A stretch of 64,000 bases of DNA from assembly GCA_020086605.1 (NCBI GenBank), contig JACBWW010000016.1, forward strand, positions 5,633,682-5,697,681, in the 5' to 3' direction. Both the position numbers and the translations under genes were made by a program. The notes below the pieces were generated by a model. It saw only the letters and a program-made list of their open reading frames with translations, ran no database searches and was not told where the DNA came from. Below, piece after piece: positions 12,596 to 25,200 of the stretch. The stretch comes from Lanius collurio (Eukaryota; Chordata; Aves; Passeriformes; Laniidae). The first letter of the stretch is position 1. Each line of letters begins with the position of its first letter.

Positions 12596-15500
12596 TAGAT
12601 TGTCAACCAGAGGAGAGTGCCTGCCAGAAATATTTAAAGCAGATATTGATTGAGATGCCATCTTACAGTCTTGGCAGGGAGATAACTTTTACACAGAACA
12701 GGGAAAGCCAAAAGGCTAAAGTCTCCAAAGAGTAGGGTGTTCAGAAACCTGCCCAGGCTCATGACCCAAGAGCAGTCTCTGCAGAGTACTTCTGAGAGAA
12801 ACAGTCTATTATTGATTCAACAGGCTTTCTTGCTTTCCTTGTCTTTAGTTTCTTCTGCTGTCCTTCACTTCAGTCATTTGGGGCTTTTCAGGAAATCTCA
12901 AAGAAGAAGTATCTGATCTCTTGTTTTGCAATCTCTGTTATTCCCATCCAGAATACCTTGTTTAAGTGCTAAGAAGTTCGAGAACACAGTAGTAATTTGA
13001 AGATGCAGAGCATGAAAAGAATATTGTAAACAATTTTATAGCTATAGTGTGTAATTTTTGTGTATTTTATATATAGAAATATATTTATAAAGCCCTGCAG
13101 TATTCTCACAAAATTTAAAATGCAGTCCAATGCACTATCAAGGCTGAATGTCAATGAAACTAGAGAATTCTGAATAATGGAGGTGCAAGGTTAAGGGCGC
13201 TCCAGCCAACTTCTGCACTGTTCTTGTCAGTAGCACCACGAGCTGCCTTTTGCATAGTTTAGGGGATTAACCTGAGAGGAGGAGCACTTTTCTGTCATAT
13301 GCAAGAATATTGTGGTCTTATAAGGCACTCACTGCAAGTTTGCCAGAAGCATAAAGGTACATCTTTAGCTAAAACAAATTGGTCTCTTTCCTGTAGAAAG
13401 CCACGTGCTGAGCCACTTCTATTAGCAGAGAAATTAAAGTCAGTTTTTATGAAGCAATGCCAGAATAATAGGGCTGCTGCTGCCCCATGGCCAGTGGACT
13501 AAGTTGCTGTGTGTATTTGTTAGCTTGTTGGGGGTTTTATTGTTGTTTTGTCAGGGTGTTGAAACTTTCTGTGGTTTGTTTGGTTTTAAATGTTTCTTTT
13601 TTTAATAACATTTTTATTCATTGAGGATTTCATTCACTGAGGTCAGTCAGGGCTGTAGCTTTGCAAAGCTTCTTAGGAATGTGTAATTGGATGGGTACAA
13701 GAATCTTTTCTGGAATTGAGTAAAATGGGGCAAAACAAGTACAAAGAGACTTTTTTTTTTTGAGGGGGAAAATAAAAGGTTTTTTTTCCTGTTTCTGAAG
13801 GACTGAATTAAAAAATGGCAAATACAGAATGCATATACAAAATGGGAAATGGAGAGGAGTACTGAAGAGTTTGGAAGAGGGGGTGGGGAAGAAACACAGC
13901 TGATTTTGTTAACAATTTTTCTGGTTGTAATCAGATTTGTTACCATTTCAGGCACTCAAGACTATAGCGTTTATATTTATTTCTTAGTGTGGACTTAGAA
14001 GAGAAGAAACATTATTTTATTTGATATTCTGGATGCATTAACTTAATCCTCAGCTTCTTTCTATTTCCATTGGAAGACTTCTATTTTACTGTAGGTTTCT
14101 GGAGCAGAAATATGAAAACTTTCAAGTTTTAGTTTAAATTGACCATATAAAAGAAAGAACTTGAAGACCTGCACTAAAACTGGCTGGGCACATCTGAGCC
14201 TCCATCTCTAACAGCAAATCTGTGCCCAGTGCAGGTTATTCTCTGAGGAGCTCATGTCAGAGCAGTTTTATGAGAGCCTGTCTTGGAGCAACTCAGCCTG
14301 AGGCTTTTCCAAGTTGCCAATCCCATTCTCTCCAGATCTTAGTGCCTTTTGGTCCCACCTCTTTTTATAGGACTGTACTTCTTCACCAAGGGTGTGAAAC
14401 ATGTAGCAGTATTTCTAACACTTCTGGCTGTTTATTAATGGTTGATGCTAAGTGGGCACACAGGACAATACTGGAGCTGCTTTTTCCATATATTTAGCTC
14501 TATGTCTTTTAGACTCTGAATTTATGATCCAGTGGCTGGCAAAATCTTCTAGATGCTATAACTCCATAGGGATAGACTAGTTAATGCATTTCCTTTTTTC
14601 TTACTGTTTTAGTACACATCTGTATACTAGGCATAATTTTATGGCATTATAAATCCATTTAATTTATAATTATCTTATCAATATCTTCTTGTCTCTAACA
14701 TGCTTAACAATATGATCCATGAGCTGAAGATCTTAAAATACAAGTAATGCGTTGGGTTCAATCCTCAGGATAAAAGGTTCAGTAGAGTTACCACAGCTGA
14801 TCTTCCTTAAATTCCTGACACTTATTAAATTCCTTAGAACTGAGACTTTGCATGCTGTATAGGAAACTTTAGAATGATTTCCTGAATGTAATACAGCAAG
14901 TCAATTATATAAATTCATTCTTTTTAGGTGATTTGCTACTGGCTGCTTATTGATCTCTGATGAAAAAGTATTAAGAAAGGAAATTTATGTGCCCATAAAC
15001 TTGATGAGAGTCCTGACAAACAGGATTTGCATGCAGGCATAGCTACTGCTTGCATTCTCAACAGAGAGGTTATATTGCTTCCCTCCCTGTGACTGGAAGT
15101 GACAAATAGTGCTGTACCTTTTAGATTCATGAATGTGGTGTATGTGTGTCTGTGCATCTGTGCAGGCATGGAATAGACTCATCTTATGGTATATTAGAGA
15201 TATTTAGCTCTCTCATTTACATTTAGGGACTGTAAAGCATATCTTGGGTAGATGAGGCCCAGTTCAGATTCTGTGCTACTGACACACTTTCCATACTGGA
15301 AGTGTTCCCCTGCTTTTCAGGCTTTTCCCATTCTTTCTGCTGGGGAAGTATCTCCAAGGGCCTGCATCCTTTCTCAGTTTTTCAGAGGGGGAAAAGTGGT
15401 TTGTACCTGTTTAGTTTGTTCTGAGGTTTGGTACCATGAACTGAGTATTCTCTAAATGTTTTCATCTGTACTGATGACAAATAGGGATGAGTTGTTGGAT

Positions 15501-15729
15501 GAGGGCATAGGAGTTGATGGCATTTTGGGAGCTCCCCACCAGCATGGGGGAGATTGCCAGGCCTTTCTGCAGAACCCTTTGGTGCAAAGCATGTCAGGCT
15601 CAGCCAAACACAGCACGGGGTCAGCAGAGACTGGTATTGTTTGCCATGGTTTAAAGTAGAAGTAACATGAAAATTGGTGACTTGTAATAACCTTGTGATC
15701 CATCCTCAGGGTGTTAATCATCCTCACAG

Positions 15730-16080
15730 AACATAAACAGTCAATTTGATCTGTGCATCAATCTCCCACAAAATGATGGCAAAAACAATCTCATAGTAAG
15801 ATAGCCCAACAAAATAATTAATATGCAGTATTAAATCTCTCATAAACGGACAGTGAAGAAAAGAGAGCTCAGTCATTACATTGGATTTAATTTGCTGAGG
15901 GAAACAGCCTTCACACCTGAGCCACAGTCACAGCTTGGTTTTCTCTCAATTAAATCCATGCTTGTCTAAAGCAATGAGGGTTTGGAGGACAAGATCAGGG
16001 TGCATGCTAATGAAATTCCCTGCAGAACAAGGACATTATGCAGAAACTGTTACAAGGCATAGACCACATAATCTGTTTTT
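15730..16080. promoter_or_regulatory. Possible conserved noncoding element
   Basis: The stretch has high complexity and lacks simple repeats or long T/A runs. It carries homeodomain- and POU-type words: ATTAAAT and AATTAAAT near 15887 and 15945, and ATGCTAAT at 16004-16011, one base from the octamer. This is the look of developmental enhancers in gene deserts. No alignment was possible, so this rests on sequence style alone. Confidence 0.2.
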
Positions 16081-17861
16081 AAAATTCTCTCTAAAGCAAT
16101 GAATGTAAAAGCTTGGTGAGTGTTAGATATAGACCATGCTATAAATAATATTAATTTTTTTCCAAGTAAAATTCTATGGATATTCTAAGCTTTTGCTATA
16201 GGGTATTGCCATTCAGGAGTACTTATCACAAGATTTATATTTTTATACCTACCCTTTTGAAATCTAAACAAAAAGTTGTTGCTTAGCCCTATCCAGATCC
16301 ATTTAGAATTCTTCCCTTCATAAGCTATGATATTGGCCAAATCAAACTATAGCACTATGATCTACTGCAATACTCTTCTACTAATTAGGTTTTCTTGCCA
16401 AACTATTAGAATTTCTGGCAGTATCACACAGCTCGCAGAGAACCTCTAAGTTGGGACTTCCAGAAAGTTGCAAGTAGTTCCTATTAAGGAAATGATTGCT
16501 TTTCCTTTACTGAAAATCATGCCTTAGAAGGAGGTTGAGCAATTGCATTCAAAAAGACTTTGAGGTATGCCAAATGAAGAATGTTCTTTTTTTTTTTTTT
16601 TCCCCTTTCTCAAACATGGCAAAGATTTTTCAGGAACTTTTTCAAGGCTCTTCACCTGTATACACATATAAGCAAATACCCCTGTTAAATAGTTCTCCAC
16701 CACATGCAAATTCCTTCACCAAGTCTAGAACAGAATTTGAACTCTTTCAGATCATTCCTACATAATCCCTTCCTCTAATTCTGTCTGCCATTTTTTGGCT
16801 TCTGTCCGTAGCTCTCAAGAGAACGCCATAAAAGAAATTTCAAGGAACTCAAGAAGTTTTTTAAAACTAACACTTTTACATTTAAGAATGCTTACTTTAC
16901 CTTCAAAATATTAATTCTGAGGGTTGTTTTTGTTTGTTTTTTTTTTTCCCTGAGCCAAAGTAATGAATCTCAAAATTTGGCATTGGAGAACTACAGTATT
17001 GCAAGTTTGCAACTCTAGGAATCCCATCCTATTCTGATTGGCTTCACTCCAAATAGTTTATTTAAATATAATAAAATAAATTTAACTGATTGACAACAAG
17101 AAACCCATTTTAAGAATTTGTTTCTTTGGGATATTCTGAATTAAAAATACTAGGCATGAAAAGAGAGGGTCTAAGAAATCAATTAGTTTCTCTATTCCCT
17201 TTCCTGCTTATCCCTAGGCTGCTCTTGGATTAGTCTAATTTTATGTAGGGGTCTAGATGACCTATTTCCCCTCTATCTCAGGGCATTTTTTCAGCTATAC
17301 AGCTATTTTTATCATATTCTTAATTTGATCCAACTTGTGTCATATGTCACATTTCTGTCATTGCTGTTTTTTGTCTAGTCTTGCTGTTTATACATGACAA
17401 AAAACTTCCTAGCTGAACCTAATCATTAGGATCCTATCCATAAACCCAATTTCAAATAGTGAGCTGGATTTGAAACAGGAAACAAACCCTTAAGGAAGGA
17501 TTAAAAAAAAACCCCAAACCGAACAACCTAACAAAAACATCACCATATGTTGGTAGCCACTTAGGATTACATCTTTTGAACAGGCTGAGGTACTTCTGCC
17601 AGGAACAGTGCTTAACTAGGCTATTTAGAGGTTTTCTATTTAATAATTTACAAAAATCCCCCAACTAGAAATTTCCACTTTGGTGTGGTTTCATGATTTG
17701 TTCAGGGTGCTTTTTGAACACTTTCTCTGTTGGTAGGTTGGTTTTTTTTTTGTACTCTGACCTTGTCTGGTTTGTGTAATCTGATGAGTCATCAAGAGCT
17801 GGACTCTGTGCTTATGTGACTTTATTTGCATAGAAAGCCCAAAGCAGCCGTGGTCTGTTCT
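16081..17861. other. Noncoding AT-rich DNA
   Basis: No gene seen. A 15-base poly-T run lies at 16587-16601, with further T-rich and A/C-rich runs near 16935 and 17505. Confidence 0.5.
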
Positions 17862-18036
17862 CAGAATCAAAGAATGTCCTCAGTTGTCAGGGACCTGTGA
17901 GGATAAGGGAGCCCACCCAGGGCAGCTGATAAACCACGGATCTGACAGCATTGCCTGAATGCTTGTGGGGCACCAACAGCCCTGGGAACACAACCCCGGC
18001 CCAGAGCAGCTCGTTCAGTGCCCAAACACCCTCACT
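17862..18036 (-). mobile_element. Old CR1 LINE 3' fragment (minus strand)
   Basis: On the plus strand the segment begins 'cagaatcaaagaatgtcct', the reverse complement of a CR1 3' terminus ending in a CATTCT.TGATTCTG motif. It then follows the antisense CR1 pattern 'gggacctgtgaggat', 'gacagcattgcctgaa', 'agccctgggaacac' and 'cagtgcccaaacaccctc'. Divergence from the recalled family pattern is clearly greater than in the copy at 219-805, so it is probably older. About 175 bp remain, with no coding part. Confidence 0.75.
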
Positions 18037-19409
18037 CCTCTTTCACATTGACTCCTCTGCATGTTTTATATTCTTCTGCTTTTTTGGTTCAAAGGCATAA
18101 CCCCACCATTGAAAATTCATGTTGGCAGAAGAAAATTGAAAATTATACATTCTTCAGACTGTGGAATGTGTACAAGTCAGCCTCAGAATGTTTATAAAGC
18201 CAACTCCATTTTTGGCACATCATGTTGATGCCACAGAATCGCCTTGAATCTCCGAGCACTATTGATAATAATCCTCAGGAAGACCTGAAAACAAATTTGT
18301 GTGGAATAAATAACTAACACTCCCAGGGGCCCTGTGAATTCTGAGATTGATGGGTATGGCAATAACCAATACATGACTCTGCAGATTTAAATATGCAAAG
18401 ATAAGCAGAGTAAGAGATGTGAGAAAATTGGCGAAAAATAAAGAGCTATTTTTAAAAGGGTCTTAAATGATGGAACACTTGTAGTGTAAATGGATTTCAT
18501 GATTGAATTTAAAAAGCAAGAAATTAATTAACTTATTTTCACCTCAAACTAGAAAATAAAACTGAGGTATAGTGTCTTTAGGTCAGAATATGAAAAACTA
18601 AAAAAGGATGTTTCTGTAAAGGATTTTGTTCTTGCCCCTAAATCCAGAGGGAGAAAAAAAAAAAAAAAGAAAACCCTCACATCAAGTGCTAAAAATTAAC
18701 CTAGAAATAGAAGGATAATAAAAATGTGATACTGAGGGAAACTTAGCAGTGTGACTGGAACTTTAACCAGTATTGGTGGTCACAGCAGAAGAACTGGAAA
18801 ACACAGAACTACAGATCAGTACAAAATGTTTTTATGTTAGAATTTGGCATTGAAGAGATGGAATATTTTGTTGTGTTCTGCTTTTCCCTTCTCATGGAAA
18901 AATGTTTTAGTAATGCAAATCATTATTCTTTATTTCATTCTGATCAGAATGACCCCTAAGGGGATGTAACAGCTGAAAATAGTACCTTATACACATTTGG
19001 GGTTGGGCTTCGTTAGCAGCATTTAACCATGACATGAAATTGGGGAGTAAAGAGTTAGTAAGAAATGGTAATGTGGATGCATAAGTGATAGAATCAAGCT
19101 ATGTGTGTACTAAACCAGTGGGAGCTTTAGTGGGTAAGGATCTGAGGAAGAGTCTGGTAACTATCTCTATTAACATAATAGTCTCAAAATCCTTCTAGAC
19201 TTCTTTCTTGTTTTCCTTCCTAAAATGTACAGCATGGCTGATTTTTTTTTTTTTTTTTTTTTACTATCTAATTAAATAAAATACATGGCATGTATGACAT
19301 GATTGAAGGGTTTTTTTCCTATTATGGAAAATAAATTTCATATGTTTTTAAGGAGAAAAAAACCTCCCAAAAATGTTGAGTAACTATACTTTAGTTTCCA
19401 AAAACTTAC
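18037..19409. other. Noncoding AT-rich DNA
   Basis: No gene seen. Poly-A (15 bases) lies at 18654-18668 and poly-T (21 bases) at 19242-19262. Confidence 0.5.
19242..19262. repeat. Poly-T tract (21 bases)
   Basis: Twenty-one uninterrupted T, about 150 bp from the donor of the candidate exon at 19410-19463 and within its putative downstream intron. Confidence 0.9.
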
Positions 19410-19463
19410 CTTTCTTTTTCCTTGTGGATTTCCAAGGGCAGCTGTCCTCCAGCCTTTCTCCTT
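19410..19463 (-). other. Candidate 54-bp exon, minus strand
   Basis: Reading the minus strand, a long pyrimidine tract (TCTTCTTCTTGG, then CTTCTTTTACAG) forms a strong acceptor ending at 19464. It is followed by 54 bases and then AAAG|GTAAGT, a near-perfect donor using 19409-19404. All three frames are open; the phase-0 frame gives 18 codons rich in Lys, Gly and Arg. The length is a multiple of three, as expected for a cassette exon. I recognise no protein. With 54 bases, openness is not evidence of coding, so the support is the pairing of two strong splice sites at exon-like spacing. It could be coding, a noncoding-RNA exon or a decoy. Confidence 0.38.
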
Positions 19464-22120
19464 CTGTAAAAGAAGTCCAAGAAGAAGACTTGTAAGCTGG
19501 TAATTAAATCTGCTTCACACTGTGTTGTTCAAAATGCAAAGGTAAAGCAGAACAGAGAGAGAAGAGCTCTCTGCTTCACCTATTGAGCTGCAGAGAATTA
19601 AATTCTTTTTGAGCATCCTGTTATCTCAGAGGAAGGACTGCTTCACAGAAAAACCAAAATGAAATCCCAATAATCACGAGTGCTCAGTGGTTTATAAACA
19701 AGTTGTTATAGTGGGACTAAGGCATGCACAAAACTAATTTCAGGTTAGAATGGAAAGCAGTCTTCATGCTCACTACCATGTTAGAAACCAGTGTTTGTGA
19801 CAGGCCCAAACTACAAAAAGGTAGTTCAAGACTCAGTTGTGGTCATGTTTTCCTATTACTGTCATAAAATGAAACACTTAAGTATGAAATGCAGTGTCAA
19901 AGAGTATTAGCCTAAAAAGTAAAAATCAAACATAAACCTCTCCACACCAAATAATATCTAACCCCCTCCCTTCTCCAAAGCAAAAGAATACCCAAAATAG
20001 ATACCCAAGTTTCTTCGTGTGAGTAATGTTTGCAATTACTTTTTCAAGGCCTCCTCACGGAGGAGCCAGAATGAATAAGATATAAAGTGATCTTATTTGT
20101 GAAGAAACACTGAACAAAGATTTTTTTTTTTTCCTAACTGAGATACTCTTTCTGTCAGTGCATTTTCTGACAGAAACATTTGCTCTGAAGGCAGCTGTAG
20201 AAAGTTATAATGAGATAATAAACTTATTGCAGAGGTTAGAGTAAGAAACTGGTGATATCATTTTAATAATAAGCTTGCAAAAGAAGCAGCTTCTAAGGAG
20301 TGCCATAGACAGGTAACAACTTCAATAATGATCATTTTCAAGACTCAAAGTATTACTGGAAATACCATAAATTATTTCTGTGGTTCATAGCTTAACTGTA
20401 CAAGGCATGTGAATGTAATGTCTTTAATTTTGCACAAAGGTATGACATGGAGAGAAGTGCACAAGAATGATGGAATGCAATGGGCAAGGTTTTTAAGATT
20501 ATTGAAAGCCTTTGGCAGCTCCAGGCTCCCTGAGTGCTGCAGGGGCCTGTGTCAGTCTCTTCCCATGTGAAAGGACCCAGGATTTTGGCCCTGATGATCT
20601 GGAACACCAAGTGGGATCATGATATGGAAGATCTTCTCAAAGAAGAAGAAATAGTGTTTAAACTAAAGAAATTACGTGACAGCAGATGCCCCCAGTAGTA
20701 CTCTGCAGTGTTTTGGCATGTTCTTCAAATGATACATTGCCATTCCAAGCTGGTAGCTGACTGTTTAGGAAGGAGAGTTGTACCCTGATAGGTAGGGCTG
20801 AGGTAAAAGAATTAGAGGGTTGTATCTTTATATTTTATCTGTATATTTATTATGAAAACTGTGAGGGAGGAATGGAAGCAGGCAGCTGAGAATAAGTAAA
20901 TCAGGACACACATGACGTACACCAAGGTTTCTGTTGAACTAAGACGTGCCCAGGACTGGAAGTTAGAACTTGATGTGTTATATACAATATATAATGGTAT
21001 CACATGTGGCACTTAATAGAATTCAAGCACTAAATTAATTATATAACTTTGCCCAATATGTTGTTTTCAAATACATTTCTGAATAGAGAGATGTTACTGT
21101 GCAAAGGGCAATGGGTACAGTGCCAGCCATGGAATTACTTTCACAGGAGAGTTATGACTGTCAGTTGGATGCAAGCCTGAAGAAAAGAGTGTCAGAGTAA
21201 CTGGGAGCTGAGAGGACCAAACTCTGTCCAAAGCTGTGTGGGGAATGCAGTCAGTCTAGAAAGGGGAGGGCTAATGGCTAAAGGTTAGTGAGTCCCACCA
21301 GAGCTTTATTAAACTTGCTGAAACAGTCTCCTGTATTTTGACTTTATAGGGATATGCAGTGATGACATAACAAAGGAGAAATTTAAAAGAACAGAAATCT
21401 CTGTCATGTACTAAGTTGCCCAATGTCATAACTTGTTCCAATGTGGGAACTTAATTTTCATAGATTTTGTTGTTGTTTTCCCAATTCTTATGCATGTCAG
21501 CATTGTTTGTTGTTCTTGTTGTACCTTCTCAGTTTTAATTTCTCATGGGAGCTTCATCTGACAGCTAGAAGTTGGTGGAGACTTTGGTGATTAAGATTTG
21601 AGCTTGTCTTTTTTACTACTGACCCCTTATATCCATGGCTTTGGACTGTCAGTATCAAGAGAATAACTAAACTAGGGCTTGTGATCAAGCAACAGTAGGG
21701 ATTGAAGAAAAAAAGAGAGCTTTGTGGAGCCACCACAGACATTTGGAGACAAACAGAATTGAGATGGTGGGAAAGTAAATGGTGAAAGGAGAGAATCTGG
21801 AGAGGCAGTAGTAAGGGAAACCATAATCTGATAGCATTTCAGCTTTTAATTTCTTGGATTGGAGCTATTGGATGACTAACTGACTAATTAAAGAAAATGT
21901 GACTAAATTAACTCCTGAGATGGGGCTGATCTTTAGAGATATTTGCCTTGTAAGGACAAGGTTTAAAGAAAAATGAACAAACCAAAACCCTTTATATTTT
22001 CAGATGTAGGTATCTGAATTTCATGGTGTGTTCATTTTTAATGTAAAATTTGCCTACTGATTTGCTAGAATGTAGGGAAAAAAAACATTATAGTTATAAA
22101 GGGTTTTTTCTTCCTTTCAG
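19464..22120. other. Noncoding DNA
   Basis: No gene seen. The part around 20190-20400 is repeat-free and enhancer-like in style but has no specific support. Confidence 0.45.
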
Positions 22121-22219
22121 GTAAACTACCAGATTGACTGTAGTAACTGTAATACTAAGAAATTTGTTTGGGGCAGAAATCAGGCAGATCTCAGATATTT
22201 CGCATCCAAAAGGTTTTAA
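22121..22219 (+). other. Weak terminal-exon candidate
   Basis: A strong pyrimidine tract (ttttttcttcctttcag, ending 22120) precedes 32 open codons closed by TAA at 22217-22219. The predicted peptide has two Cys spaced C-x2-C near its start. No donor follows and the nearest plus-strand AATAAA I noticed is near 23161, far for a short terminal exon. The CAG|GTAAAC junction could equally be read as a donor. Confidence 0.14.
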
Positions 22220-25200
22220 AGTTTTGGTCTTCATAAATTCTAGACAGGAGAAAGTATCAGATTAATTTTCAAGTGTGTGTTAGTTACTGAATAGGGATAA
22301 AGCAGTGCTAAATCTAGATATTTGGCCATAATCCAGTAAAATCTTATTTTGTCCAGATTTTTACTATATACTTGCTAAATTAATTTCTGTGAAAGCCACC
22401 AACTGGAAGGAGCAGTGCATGGGGGAGGTATGCTACAGCATATGCTCTGGTTCTGCCCTTGAATAGAACAGTTCTGAAAACAAATTATATAATGTGTTGA
22501 CAGAAAACTATAATCCCTGAGGTAAATTTGGCTTCAGAAAATATTCTCTAAGAATCATTTGACAGGTCCTTTGAGAACAACAATATGGTAAGAATGGTAT
22601 CTGATGAACTGTTAGCAGATTTGAATCTATCCAATCTTTTTTAAGAGATCTGAAGGATCCGTGATTTACAGTGGATTTAGGGCAAATACTATAATACTTG
22701 CTTAATTTTGAAGGGAAGTTTTTCCATGCACAGGGTTATGTTCTAACACATTTGTTCTTGATCCTATATCTAGCAAAAAAGGGTGCAATTCTACTAAGAG
22801 TTCTGCTGAGACTTTGGTCAAATTTAGTTCTCATCTGACCCTCTAGAAATCCAGAACAACTGCTTTAGTTAGTAAGGTCTGTGTGAACTTGTACAAAAAT
22901 TACTGTCAGAAGAACCTGACTCAGTCAAGTATTACCAAGTGATGTGTATTTTATAAATGACTGGTATCAAACTTACAGTCTTCTCATTGATGTAAGTGAG
23001 AAATATGATAGAAGTGAAGGAGAGTGCATGGTGCTGGGTCATGGCTCGTGTTTCAATGGCTTGTTTTCAGAGGTTCTTATGTGAGACTGTTCTAAAGAGA
23101 GTGAAGTTTCAGCAAGGAAGGTTTAATACAGTTATTTTGGTACTGACTGAATTCCACTGCAATAAAAACTGAATAACCCTTCTTACATTTTAAACCCCTT
23201 GTCAGTCACAGGAAGAATATTGTATACTACCATATTTACAGCACACACCATTTAACTGCTATTTGGTGTGTGAGCCTGGGATTGAGAAACTCTTATGCTC
23301 AAGACCATCATCACCAAATTCACTGGCATGGGTCTGTCAGAACTGATCACATGTACAGGTGTTCTGACTGTGACTGACACTAAACTTCACAGGAAAAAAA
23401 TAGGAATTCATATAACAGGCAGTTTTGGGGGGTTTCTTTTGTAAAGAGGCATTCAACTTGCCAGTGAGTTAATAAACTCCTAAGGGTTTAGTGGAATTAG
23501 GGAATAATCATTACTGGTCTGCTTGAGAAGGTTGGGCAGTTTTGGAGAAGCCCAAAGGGTTGGTGGCTTAAGCTTCCTCAGAGAAACAGATATGGGCTGT
23601 GCTGAAAATGAGCCTGGTGTTGTTGATGTTTTTAATGATACTTTGCATTTGTGCCTTGAAACATAGACAGCAAACACATAAAAGTCAAAGGTTGCATTTC
23701 ACTGGTGGGAGCCATTTAGAAATGGAAAGGCTCTTCAAAAGCTTAGTGATAAAATGATAGTTTACAGCAGATTTTTTCCTGTTTTATTGGATGTGTTCTT
23801 ACTTTTTTATACTTTTAGTGCATGGTAGCACTATTTGGTCTTGGATTGTTCAGTGCATTAAATGGCAATTGAATATCACTGGGAAGCCTTTTGTTTAGGT
23901 AAAACAGTGAAATATCATGGTTCACATGCAAGTTCTTCAATGCTTGAAATAAAGAAATATTGTGCCAGTGCTTGGGCCCATATTTTAGTTTATCCATACT
24001 TACAAACTCAGGATTTGATGTATTGTTGAGAATTCTATTTACTTATTCCAAATAGATGAAACTTTGTTCTGTTACTAGAATTTAAATGCTCACTGAAACA
24101 ACCTGACACCTCAAATATAGTCCAGCTTTGAAAGGAGTGCAAAAGGGAGATCCTTTTGGAAACCTCACATACATCTTATCAGAAATATGAAGTACCAAGG
24201 AAAACTGTTCCTTCTTGCATAATCCATTAGGAGAGATATTTCTATTATTTCTGCTTCAATAATTGTTTTACTAAAATATACTTTTCATTTTTTTGCTTAC
24301 ATTAGCTGTGAAATGGTCATGCTTCCTCCATTGTAACCAGGCAGGTATTACTCTATCCCAGATATCACAAAACTTTATTTGGGTACAGAAGGCTTGAGGA
24401 GATACTTTTGCCCTGGTATTGTGACTATGTCCAGCTGCCCCACTGAGACAGCAAAGACTGTCACAGCATAAAAATCTTTTCTTGCTTTGAGAAATGTATT
24501 CTATGCTTTTGTATTAATACTGGAAGATTTTTTTGAAGCTACTTCTACTTTCTCTCACTATTCTGTTCGTACCTACAAAATGTTTCCACTCTGCACTTGT
24601 GAGGTCTTCTCTGACATTCATTTGGTCCTTGCAGGGAAATCTTTTACCTGCACAAATTCAAAGCAAGTCAAAGGCCACCTTGAGGAGACCATGGTGGATG
24701 AAGTTGCAGTATAACAGTATCATGCTCAGAATAATGATCCCTCTTCCACTTTCAATAGAAATCAGAGGTACTTCTCTGCAATGTAGAATTCTCATTCTGC
24801 TCACATTCTTTATTGATTTCCAGTGCTTGAATCCGATTTTATTGAAGTATCCTTCCCACCAACTGCAAAATGTCAACACAGCTTACAAAATTTTTAATCT
24901 TTTCTATGACCAAATTCTATTCGATTAAACATATAGCATCAGCAAACATTAAAACTCCAGAGTTTCCTGAAGGAAATAATGTGGTATTGTTCTTCTAAAT
25001 TTTTTTTTTCTTTTTTTTCTTCTTTTTTTATTTCTGTCTGGGGTCTTCATTCAAATGCATTTGAGTAAGACAACTGTCCTTAACAGGCAGCATTTTCAGC
25101 AGCTGAAAATGTCTTTGGAACTGCTGAGCACCATTTATGTTGTAGAAAAGTTACCCTTAAATTATTATTTAGCTAAATTAAATGACCTGACAATTTATGT

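Larger units (their letters stand above)
8991..15729. other. Long noncoding AT-rich stretch
   Basis: No gene, mobile element or RNA gene recognised. Contains a GT microsatellite at 9754-9768, poly-A at 12581-12595, and T-rich runs near 10330 and 13750. A minus-strand acceptor-like site near 11805 lacks a convincing partner. Confidence 0.5.

Noticed and set aside
24533..24928. 131-codon plus-strand open frame
   Set aside because: Hydrophobic, AT-driven composition, overlapping open frames in other phases, and no splice sites or domain pattern.
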